Made by a program: the position numbers and the translations under genes. The notes under the pieces are model-generated. The model ran no database searches and had not been told where the DNA came from. It was given only the letters and a program-made list of their open reading frames with translations. This document shows, in pieces, positions 1 through 5,756 of a stretch of DNA of 8,154 bases. Source of the DNA: Chloroflexia bacterium (lineage in GTDB: Bacteria; Chloroflexota; Chloroflexia; Thermomicrobiales; UBA6265); assembly GCA_030430125.1 (NCBI GenBank), contig JAUIGA010000146.1:1-8154 (forward strand). Direction: 5' to 3'. Each line of letters opens with the position of its first letter. Position 1 is the first letter of the stretch.

Positions 1-1
1 G

Positions 2-1297
2 AAGCCGAAGCGAAGCGTTGTTGTCCAGAGCTTCACCAACGGCCTGCTCGACCCCGGCCAGGAGATGCTGGGGCCAGTGGAGGACGGCGGGACGATCATC
101 GCCAACACCGCGCCCGGCTGCTGGGGTCCGATGATCACCCCCAGCCTGCGCGGCGGCCACGAGGTCACCCGGCCCGTGTATGTCGACGGCGCCGAGCCCG
201 GCGACGGCATCGCCATCCGCATTCGCGACATCACCGTGACCTCGACCGCGACATCGTCCGGCCACGACTCGTCGCCGGAGGGCTTCTGCCTGGGCGATCC
301 CTACGTCGCGGCGCGTTGCCCGACCTGCGACGCCATCTGGCCGGAGACCCACCTCGACGGCATCGGGCAGGACGCGGTGGTCTGCGACGTCTGCGGCAAC
401 CCGGTGAAGCCGTTCGAGGTCGTGCACGGCTACACCGTCGTGTTCGACGACGCCCGCACGGTGGCCGTGACCGTGCCGCGGGAGGCGGCCGATCGGATCG
501 CCCGCGACGCCCACCACTACGCCGCGCTGCCGGACGAATCGGCCCAGCACCCGATCCTGGCGTACGCGGTGGCCGACATGGCGGCGGTGATGGTGCGGAT
601 GCGCCCCTTCCTCGGCCAGCTCGGCACGACGCCATCGCACCCGCTGCCGGATTCCCACAACGCCGGCGACTTCGGAGCGTTCCTCGTCGGCGCACCGCAC
701 GAGTACGCGCTGACGGCGGAGGAGCTGGCGCAGCACAAGACCGACGGGCACATGGACATCGACGCGGTGCGACCGGGCGCGATCCTGGTCGCCCCGGTGA
801 AGGTGCCGGGTGGCGGGGTGTACATGGGCGACATGCACGCCGGGCAGGGCGACGGCGAGATCGCGGGGCACACGATGGACGTCGCCGGCAGCGTGACGCT
901 GCAGGTGAACGTGATCAAGGGGTACCCGATCGATGGGCCGGTGCTGTTCCCGCTGCTGGAGGACCTGCCGCCGATGGCGCGCCCGTTCAGCGCCGGGGAG
1001 CGGGCCCGCGCCGAGCGGCTGGCGGCCGAGTGGGGCATCGGGGAGTTGGAGGCATCGGCGCCGGTGTCGGTGATCGGCACGGCGGCGAACATGAACGCGG
1101 CGATCGACAACGGGCTGGAGCGGGCGGCGGCGCTGCTGGGGATGACGGTGCCGGAGGTCCGCAACCGGGCGACGATCACGGGGGCGATCGAGATCGGACG
1201 CAACCCGGGGGTGATCCAGGTGACGTTCCTGGCGCCGATCGGCCGGCTGGACGCGGTCGGCCTGGGTGACATCGCCCGGGAGCAGTACGACCTCTGA
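2..1297 (+). CDS. Acetamidase/formamidase-family amidohydrolase (5' end outside window)
   Basis: Family members hydrolyse short amides such as formamide or acetamide to ammonia and the carboxylate in the cytoplasm; the substrate here cannot be read from sequence. The frame is open from base 2, so the first ATG inside the window (65) is probably internal: the residues before it (SFTNGLLDPGQ) continue the conserved block around GPVEDGGTIIANTAPGCWGP. Other blocks that fit the FmdA/AmdA family are PFLGQLGTTPSHPLPDSHNAGDFGA, the PGAILVAPVKVPGGGVYMGDMHAGQGDGEIAGHT region, and the C-terminal NGLERAAALLGM...RNRATITGAIEIGR segment. Only a few N-terminal residues seem to be missing. Unlike classical AmdA, two CxxC pairs (CPTC near base 317, CDVC near base 383) form a zinc-ribbon-like insert. 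Codon third positions are strongly GC-rich, typical of the host core genome. The last ~70 bp recur in degraded form at 2189-2261. Family assignment is firm; substrate is unknown. Confidence 0.88.
   Translation, partial: KPKRSVVVQSFTNGLLDPGQEMLGPVEDGGTIIANTAPGCWGPMITPSLRGGHEVTRPVYVDGAEPGDGIAIRIRDITVTSTATSSGHDSSPEGFCLGDPYVAARCPTCDAIWPETHLDGIGQDAVVCDVCGNPVKPFEVVHGYTVVFDDARTVAVTVPREAADRIARDAHHYAALPDESAQHPILAYAVADMAAVMVRMRPFLGQLGTTPSHPLPDSHNAGDFGAFLVGAPHEYALTAEELAQHKTDGHMDIDAVRPGAILVAPVKVPGGGVYMGDMHAGQGDGEIAGHTMDVAGSVTLQVNVIKGYPIDGPVLFPLLEDLPPMARPFSAGERARAERLAAEWGIGELEASAPVSVIGTAANMNAAIDNGLERAAALLGMTVPEVRNRATITGAIEIGRNPGVIQVTFLAPIGRLDAVGLGDIAREQYDL
317..394 (+). other. Four-cysteine (CxxC...CxxC) insert inside the amidase
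   Basis: Within the amidase reading frame, CPTC and CDVC are separated by 18 residues, followed by GNPVKPF. The spacing and the glycine after the second pair look like a zinc ribbon or rubredoxin-like knuckle. This is seen directly; metal binding is inferred. I recall a similar insert in amidase homologues of Thermomicrobia, so it is probably a feature of this subfamily rather than a recent gain. Confidence 0.6.
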
Positions 1298-1309
1298 GCG
1301 CGGCGGGCC
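1237..1309 (+). repeat. Direct repeat copy A: 3' end of amidase gene
   Basis: These 73 bases cover the last codons of the amidase (IGRLDAVGLGDIAREQYDL), its TGA and 12 bases beyond. They align without gaps to 2189-2261 with 11 mismatches by my count. Most differences are G in this copy against A in the other, so this is the intact copy and the other one the decayed copy. Confidence 0.8.
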
Positions 1310-1316
1310 TGCGGCC
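1306..1316. terminator. GGCC-tgc-GGCC mini-hairpin after amidase stop
   Basis: A perfect 4-bp GGCC stem with a three-base loop starts 9 bases after the amidase TGA. On the minus strand the loop reads GCA closed by C-G. It has no T-tract, so it is at best a weak or factor-assisted terminator. The identical 11-mer occurs again at 7891-7901. Confidence 0.3.
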
Positions 1317-1337
1317 GACTGCATCAAAACGGACGCG

Positions 1338-1426
1338 CATCGTTGGGAGAACGGCCTGACACGGGGTCAGGCCCTACAGACGAGTGGGGATAGAACGACC
1401 CGGCATGGGGTCGGGTTCTGCGTACG
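1338..1426. repeat. Two tandem imperfect hairpin units
   Basis: Two related units of about 45 bp follow each other. Unit 1 has the perfect 8-bp stem GGCCTGAC (1353-1360) / GTCAGGCC (1366-1373) around a 5-base loop. Unit 2 has CGACCC (1396-1401) / GGGTCG (1408-1413), or alternatively ACCCG/CGGGT. Both share the order GTTGGGAG or GTGGGGATAG, then AAC, the hairpin with a central GGGGTC, then CTAC or CTGC and ACGA. They lie between the convergent amidase and small minus-strand genes, so they could act as a bidirectional terminator; they also look like a dispersed intergenic repeat of the host. Confidence 0.55.
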
Positions 1427-1447
1427 ATGCAGCCCTGCGGGCCTCTC

Positions 1448-1762
1448 CTACGGGCGGTTGTGGCGACTGGTCCGCTTGTGACCCTTGACGGGCGTCGTTG
1501 ACGGAGACGTCATCTGCCGTGCCGGCTTCTGTCGTCCTCGACCTGTCGGCGTCACGATGGCGACGGTGTTGGGGGTTTCGATGTCGTACTGGCGTTCGGG
1601 CTTGCGCTCGGCGATTCGCACCGCCTGAACGTCGGCGCCGTCCGGAACCTGGTCCAGGATGGACGGATCGGCGAAGACATCCTCGGTGAAGGCGAAGAAC
1701 GCATCAAGCTCGCGATCGATCCGGGCTTGTTGCTCGCGGGAAATGTCGCTCAATTGTCCCAT
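1448..1762 (-). CDS. Small hypothetical protein (DUF5647-like), second gene of a TA-like pair
   Basis: A 104-residue protein. Its N-terminal part (IDRELDAFFAFTEDVFADPSILDQVPDGADV) has the helix followed by 'P-x-hydrophobic-hydrophobic-x-x-hydrophobic-P-x-G-A' pattern that I associate with DUF5647-type small proteins. The C-terminal third is basic and rich in R, K, P and T (from GRGRQKPARQ onward) and looks disordered. The start is 4 bases after the TGA of the upstream gene 1767-1988, and a GGTGAGG ribosome-binding site overlaps that stop, so the two are very probably co-translated. This small two-gene layout is typical of toxin-antitoxin or similar accessory modules, but I cannot assign a role. 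The domain name is from memory and only moderately sure. Confidence 0.6.
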   Translation of the reverse strand: MGQLSDISREQQARIDRELDAFFAFTEDVFADPSILDQVPDGADVQAVRIAERKPERQYDIETPNTVAIVTPTGRGRQKPARQMTSPSTTPVKGHKRTSRHNRP

Positions 1763-1766
1763 CGCC

Positions 1767-1988
1767 TCACCGTCCTTCGAACTCGGCGAGATGCCGTGAC
1801 CAGTTGCGTCTGATTTCGTCGATCGCCAGCGTCAGTGCCTCATTGTTGGACAGCGACAACCACTGCTTGTCGATCGTGCGCCCCATGGTGTCCAGGATAT
1901 CGAGGTGGGGCTGGCCGGGCGCGGTGTCGTAGCGTCGCACCGGATTCCAACGCCCACGGTGCCAAGCTTCGAGTTGCACGACGAACAT
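1767..1988 (-). CDS. Small conserved hypothetical protein, first gene of a TA-like pair
   Basis: A 73-residue protein with a compact pattern: a beta-strand-like start (MFVVQLEAWHRGRWNPVRRYDTA), a PGQPHLDILD turn, a WLSLSN strand, then an amphipathic helix NEALTLAIDEIRRNW near the C-terminus. The order 'RYDTAxGxPHxD ... NEALTLAIxxIxxNW' resembles small uncharacterised families (TumE-like or DUF7718-like) that often sit beside a second small gene. It is followed after 4 bases by the gene ending at 1448. Only a weak purine stretch (gagg) precedes the start. A TATAGA element at 2015-2020 (minus strand) is a possible -10 but lacks a good -35. Toxin or antitoxin status is inference from size and arrangement. 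Confidence 0.6.
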   Translation of the reverse strand: MFVVQLEAWHRGRWNPVRRYDTAPGQPHLDILDTMGRTIDKQWLSLSNNEALTLAIDEIRRNWSRHLAEFEGR

Positions 1989-2131
1989 GGTGGCGCGGCC
2001 TCGGTCTGTCCAGATCTATACGCGCACCCGAGCAATATCCTCTGCCAGTGTGCACTCGTACCGCTGCTCTCTTGGCACCCGTCAGCATCCTCATCCCGCA
2101 ACCCCGTTGCCACCAGTATACAGGTCCGGTG

Positions 2132-2200
2132 TCAGAGCTCGAAGACCTTCACCACCTCGTCGCCGACGTGGTTGATGACCTTGATGGCGATCAGCCGGCC
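2132..2200 (-). pseudogene. C-terminal scrap resembling an adenine-specific DNA methyltransferase
   Basis: Read on the minus strand, this encodes GRLIAIKVINHVGDEVVKVFEL followed by TGA. The IAIKVINHxGDEVxKVFEL ending resembles the extreme C-terminus of large site-specific adenine methyltransferases of type III-like restriction systems, as I remember them. The frame stays open only back to about 2246, where a TAG is met, and from about 2200 onward the sequence is the copied amidase tail. So only about 22 codons of the original gene survive. The assignment rests on a short stretch and is tentative. Confidence 0.4.
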
Positions 2201-2261
2201 GGATGCGGTCGGACCGGATGACATCGCCCGGAAGCAATACGACCTCTAATCGCGGCGAGCC
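2189..2261 (+). repeat. Direct repeat copy B: degraded amidase 3' tail
   Basis: In the + frame ending at 2249 this reads ISRPDAVGPDDIARKQYDL then TAA, against IGRLDAVGLGDIAREQYDL then TGA in the intact gene. Similarity fades out with one codon missing just upstream (VTFLAPIG versus MTLMAIS). It has no plausible gene of its own, so it is a leftover of a duplication, of a lost paralogue, or of an integration site. It overlaps the minus-strand methyltransferase scrap. Confidence 0.75.
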
Positions 2262-2359
2262 GGTCGAAGCAACGGCCCGACACGTCTCCCTTCGGACGTC
2301 GATCGGTCGGTGGACCGCCCCTACGGGTTGGTGGCATCGTCGTGTGCGCCCTGGGCGCC
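2262..2359. other. Short stretch without recognisable content
   Basis: Between the copied amidase tail and the transposase remnant I see no gene. It holds a CCC-tac-GGG mini-hairpin (2319-2327; loop GTA on the minus strand) and otherwise nothing recognisable. It may be remnant DNA of the transposon's lost 5' part or older intergenic sequence. Confidence 0.3.
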
Positions 2360-2644
2360 CTGATTGTTGTCTACAAGTCCCAGCTCACGCGCGACCGGCT
2401 CGATACCCGGAGATTGCGCGGGAAGATTGACCCAAAGGGAACACCGGCACCGCTCATGGCCTCGTCCCGCTGGCCTGTCGAGCGCACCAATGCCTAGACC
2501 AACGCCCACAAGAAGCTGGTCTGGTGCGCCGAGCGACGGGCCGAGGTCGTGCTCGCCTTCTCGGTAGTCATCATCATCGTGCGGCGACTCATCCGGGAAA
2601 GCTGGACCCGGTACCGCTGGAAGGGACGGCCATCGCGAAAACCA
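2360..2644 (+). pseudogene. Broken IS5-like transposase (C-terminal part)
   Basis: The + frame reads IVVYKSQLTRDRLDTRRL, then KIDPKGTPAPLMASSRW, then PVERTNA-stop-TNAHKKLVWCAERRAEVV, and finally VVIIIVRRLIRESWTRYRW...RPSRKP. The order 'KGxPAP, RWPVERTNAW, NAHKKLVWCxERR, RRLIRExWTRYRW' matches the C-terminal catalytic end of IS5-superfamily DDE transposases, where the E of VERTN is the last acidic residue of the triad. A TAG at 2495-2497 replaces the usual tryptophan codon (TGG). The N-terminal two thirds are missing, and residues appear deleted before VVIIIV. No terminal inverted repeats were recognised. It cannot encode a working transposase. Confidence 0.75.
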
Positions 2645-2699
2645 CGACCTGCTCCCTGTTGGCGCATGCTCTCTTGGGGCGGCTTGGGGCCTGGTGTCG

Positions 2700-4502
2700 T
2701 CATGCAAGCCCCTCGAAGTAGGATCGAATCTTGCTGGCCATGAGTTTTCGGCGCTGGTGCAAGAATGCCGGATAGTCATCACTGGTCGCGGTGAATACCA
2801 TGTCGGGAATACAGTTTTGCCACAGATTCCCCGCCAGTTGCTCCGGGCTCGCGATGCTGCCATACACTTTCGTGCCGTTCGTCACCTGAGCTCGAACTTC
2901 TTCCATGTAGGCCGCCGGTTCCTTGTTGCTGATGCGAACATTGATTTCGCTCTGCGCAATGGCGTAGTTGGCGATCTGGTTGTACTGCGCCTGTACGTAT
3001 CCGTGCTTCTGAAGATACGCCTTCGGGAAGATGTGGTGAACGTCTGACTTGATCTTGACCAGTGTTTCGACATCGATATCGCTGGACAAAAAGCCTCTAT
3101 CGTGTGCCCAAACCTGGGCCGCCTTGAAAATGTGGAAGTACTGATTGTTGCCTGAGGACGAAACGAGCCGCTGCGGCAGTACGACGCTCCAGAATGCATC
3201 TGAAAGTTCGCCGGCGAACACCTGGTCGATATACGCTAGAGGGTCTCCCTCCATGAGGTTTCTGGCATCCTGCTCGAATCGGGTTTCGAACGAACCTGAA
3301 TGTCGTGCCGTCAGGAGTGACATCACAAACCAGCGCCGCACATACTTGTGAACATCGCCGTGGTGAACATCCCGCTTCTTGAGCAGGTGATAGAGGATGT
3401 ATGCGAACACAATCGCATTCGAAGAACCGATCATCCCAGGGTCCACAAATCCGGCAGATCGGATGATCATCATTAGATCTTTGAACCGGCTCTCGTTCGC
3501 GAACGTGAGGAACCCGTGCTTCAGTCGAGCAAAAGAGTCCTCGACTATAGCCTCCTCATAAGTTCGCGTGTCAAAATTGCGACCCGAAAGGAGTGCAACA
3601 AGATCGGAGAGACGCCCACGGCGAAACTCGGAAGTGAAAGCCACGCGCAGGACGTCTGTGTAGGATGGATCCCACAGATATTCGGCTTCGTTCTTGAGCC
3701 ACGCAATCTTCGCGAAGTACTCGCTAGTCCCAAAAGACTCATCGCGCTTGATCGTTTCGAACATTGCTGGATGGACCGCGAGCTGACAAAAGTAGTCGAT
3801 CCCTTTTCGCAACGAGTTCCCACCGTAGGTCTCATTCACGCTGATCTTGGACATCGCAAAGTCGGCCTGATTCAGCGTGACGCCAGCAGAGTTCACGCGG
3901 ATGAAGATCTCCGTCACGGTTTCGATATCGAGGTCGTGAGAAAGCTCGATGAAGCCGACATGATGGTTGGTGATACTCTTCAAGGAACTGAGCGCAGCAA
4001 AAACCTGACCTTCCTCTGCCTCTGGGTTCTTCTCACAGTAGGCCCTGACAAGCTTGAAGAGGTCTCCGCTGGAGCCGAATAGGTGCGAGATGTCCGGTAT
4101 CCACTCATGATTCTTGGCGATAGCGGAGTTGTAGACCTCGAATCGCTCTTCAAGGGGATGAAATGCGATACGGATGCGTGTTGGTCGGTAACTCTTGCTT
4201 GTCACCGTGCGTCCGGCGAGGGCCGCCATCATCGCTGTGATACGCTGCTGGCCGTCGATCAGTATGAGCTTGCCATTGGAGAGCGAGCCATCCTTGAGCC
4301 GCACATCCGGGTTCTTCCAGCCTATCAAATAGCCGATCGGATATCCCTGATACAGCGAGTCCATGAGGTTGCGTACTTTGGCAGCATTCCACACGAATGG
4401 ACGCTGTATCTCTGGAATTGCAATTTGACCCGTTTCAATGAGCCCCAGCAAGTAGTTTACCGAATACTGATTGACGTTGTAGCGCTGACCGACGGCTGGC
4501 AT
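2700..4502 (-). CDS. DUF262 (GmrS-like) + C-terminal HNH-type nuclease domain protein
   Basis: A 600-residue stand-alone protein of the DUF262/COG1479 group. Residues 29-38 (IPEIQRPFVW) and 81-90 (LIDGQQRITA) are the hallmark ParB/Srx-like nucleotide-binding motifs; 199-220 carries IFIRVNSAGVTLNQADFAMSKI, the conserved 'FxRxNxxG' block. Residues 487-494 (DVHHIFPK) with downstream asparagines (NYAIAQSEINVRISNK, 512-527) form an HNH-like site comparable to the DUF1524 end of GmrSD. In characterised relatives (GmrSD, SspE, BrxU) the N-terminal domain uses NTP or senses modified DNA and the HNH part cuts, restricting phage; that role here is inference. AGAGAGG precedes the ATG by 6 bases. Base composition is near balanced, unlike the GC-rich flanking genes, which points to horizontal transfer. 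It appears intact, and no partner gene is visible. Confidence 0.85.
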   Translation of the reverse strand: MPAVGQRYNVNQYSVNYLLGLIETGQIAIPEIQRPFVWNAAKVRNLMDSLYQGYPIGYLIGWKNPDVRLKDGSLSNGKLILIDGQQRITAMMAALAGRTVTSKSYRPTRIRIAFHPLEERFEVYNSAIAKNHEWIPDISHLFGSSGDLFKLVRAYCEKNPEAEEGQVFAALSSLKSITNHHVGFIELSHDLDIETVTEIFIRVNSAGVTLNQADFAMSKISVNETYGGNSLRKGIDYFCQLAVHPAMFETIKRDESFGTSEYFAKIAWLKNEAEYLWDPSYTDVLRVAFTSEFRRGRLSDLVALLSGRNFDTRTYEEAIVEDSFARLKHGFLTFANESRFKDLMMIIRSAGFVDPGMIGSSNAIVFAYILYHLLKKRDVHHGDVHKYVRRWFVMSLLTARHSGSFETRFEQDARNLMEGDPLAYIDQVFAGELSDAFWSVVLPQRLVSSSGNNQYFHIFKAAQVWAHDRGFLSSDIDVETLVKIKSDVHHIFPKAYLQKHGYVQAQYNQIANYAIAQSEINVRISNKEPAAYMEEVRAQVTNGTKVYGSIASPEQLAGNLWQNCIPDMVFTATSDDYPAFLHQRRKLMASKIRSYFEGLA

Positions 4503-4975
4503 GGCAATCCTCTCTTCAGGAAGGGGGCTGGCTGAAATCTTGCCGGAATCTGTTCAAGCAGCGTCTCGGAAACGATGCAAGAGTACTGACGTCAGCCTGC
4601 TGGTCCGGCTATCGCTCCGGCCCGTTGTGTCGTGCAACTGTATGTGTCACCTTGGACAACGATACACCAGAATCGGCAAGGATGGGCGACGGAAGCCTGG
4701 CCGCTCGTCAAGGGGCTTGTCGAGAGCCTTGACGACCTGACGAGCAGTCGGGGTCGTCCGCCCACGTCGCCGGTACGCGTGAGCGGTGTGCGCCAGGTTT
4801 TCTCCCGCTTGCCCTCAGGGCTTCGAAGCTCTCGTCGTCGAGATCTACAAGAAGACTTGGGCGCTATCAGGACGATTGCGTGGTTCCGGTGGCGACGATG
4901 GCATGGGTTTGGCGATCTCATGGGACGAAAAGGGTTGCGAGGAATCGCCAATCGCACGTGGAGGGCTGCTGCGTC
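4503..4975. other. Intergenic region between divergent genes; palindrome and hairpins
   Basis: No convincing gene is visible: reading frames here lack family motifs and a consistent third-position GC pattern. It should hold promoters for both the DUF262 gene (minus) and the 4976 gene (+), but I found no strong -35/-10 pair. Structure present: a perfect 10-bp palindrome CTGACGTCAG (4586-4595) 84 bases upstream of the DUF262 start, GTTG...CAAC around 4624-4638, a hairpin TCAAGG/CCTTGA (4708-4732) and an overlapping one GACGACC (4731-4737)/GGTCGTC (4752-4758). Confidence 0.45.
4586..4595. promoter_or_regulatory. 10-bp palindrome CTGACGTCAG, possible operator
   Basis: A perfect 10-bp palindrome sits 84 bases upstream of the DUF262 start codon, in the promoter-bearing gap. 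Such a short palindrome may be chance. Position and symmetry make it a candidate regulator site; no regulator gene lies beside it. Confidence 0.2.
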
Positions 4976-5638
4976 ATGGGAGAACTTGTGAAGCAACCGG
5001 ACGACGCCTCCTCCCGGCGACCCGGTCCCGACGGGGACTGGCCCTACGAGACGCGCGGTGTGAAGATCGCCGGGGAGAACCCGATGATCGTCCTCTACCG
5101 GCCGGGGGGCGACGAGGTCGTCGCCATCGCCAGCATGTGGACCAGCACCTGGTCGGAGGCGGGCCAGGGGCGCGCGCTGGTGATCTGGGCCGATCCCGAG
5201 GCGACGGGGCTGGGCGACCTCGCCCCGGTCGGCATCTTCACCGACAACCCCGAGCTGGCCGCCTTCGTCTGGAGTAACTTCTACAACGACTACGACCCCA
5301 TCCACGGTCGCGGGATCGAGGAGGCTCCCGTTCGCGACGCCCGCTTCACCGAGCAGGCCGACGGGCGACGCCTCCACCGCATCAGTTGCATCTCGGGGGC
5401 GACGACGATCGAGCTCGAGTGGCGGGACGTGGTCGAACTCTTCCACGCCGTCACCTACCCGACCGGGTACGAGGTCTCGGTCGTCGCCGCGCCCTGCGCG
5501 GATGCCTCGATCGCCGTCAACGGGCAGCGGGCGATGGGCGAGATCCACCGGCCCGAGGGCTGGTTCAAGAGTTCGGCGATGCTGGCCTTCGCCGAAACAT
5601 GGATCGCCCTGCCGACGGAGGCGGACGGCGGGGGGTGA
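4976..5638 (+). CDS. Hypothetical soluble protein, 220 residues
   Basis: I do not recognise this family. The start at 4976 is chosen because GGAGGG (4960-4965) lies 10 bases upstream and because the third-position GC bias of the host begins there; an upstream in-frame ATG at 4880 would add 32 residues with no such bias. There is no signal peptide or membrane segment. The N-terminus (residues 1-25) is polar and probably flexible. The core alternates strand-like stretches (MIVLYRPG, VVAIASMW, ALVIWADPE, VGIFTD) with an aromatic loop FVWSNFYNDYDPIHGRG (97-113), then a second strand-rich half (TTIELEW, YEVSVVAAP, ASIAVNGQRAMGEI) ending in a helix. This suggests a small beta-rich fold, possibly ligand binding. 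A hairpin follows the stop. Function unknown; coding status is fairly sure. Confidence 0.75.
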   Translation: MGELVKQPDDASSRRPGPDGDWPYETRGVKIAGENPMIVLYRPGGDEVVAIASMWTSTWSEAGQGRALVIWADPEATGLGDLAPVGIFTDNPELAAFVWSNFYNDYDPIHGRGIEEAPVRDARFTEQADGRRLHRISCISGATTIELEWRDVVELFHAVTYPTGYEVSVVAAPCADASIAVNGQRAMGEIHRPEGWFKSSAMLAFAETWIALPTEADGGG

Positions 5639-5639
5639 G

Positions 5640-5660
5640 CATCGCGGTGGTCTCGCGATG
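5640..5660 (+). terminator. Stem-loop just after the 4976-5638 gene
   Basis: A perfect 7-bp stem CATCGCG (5640-5646) / CGCGATG (5654-5660) with a 7-base loop starts 1 base after the TGA. No T-run follows. It may terminate transcription ahead of the convergent membrane-protein gene or protect the 3' end. Confidence 0.4.
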
Positions 5661-5756
5661 GTCAGGCGAAAGGGCATTGCCGCGCCGGCGCGATCTCCCA
5701 CGACGCGTGGCAGCGCGTCTATATGACAAGGAATGACCGGATATCGAAATCCAGGT

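Noticed and set aside
316..1269. 317-codon + frame inside the amidase gene
   Set aside because: Its product is low-complexity R, G, D and A sequence, the usual off-frame shadow of a GC-rich gene.
517..1272. Long open frame on the minus strand opposite the amidase
   Set aside because: It is the antisense of a clear family gene in GC-rich DNA, where such open frames are common; it has no domain pattern or ribosome site.
1353..1413. tRNA or small structured RNA gene
   Set aside because: The two hairpins do not form a cloverleaf and lack T-loop and anticodon features; they fit repeat or terminator hairpins better.
2321..2863. 180-codon minus frame over the transposase remnant
   Set aside because: It lies opposite the recognisable transposase sequence and runs into the DUF262 gene; its product has no motif.
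3516..4082. 188-codon + frame inside the DUF262 gene
   Set aside because: Antisense to a fully supported gene carrying conserved motifs; no family resemblance.
4592..5701. 369-codon minus frame opposite the 4976-5638 gene
   Set aside because: No recognisable domain; it spans an intergenic gap and the complement of a gene with better start and codon evidence.
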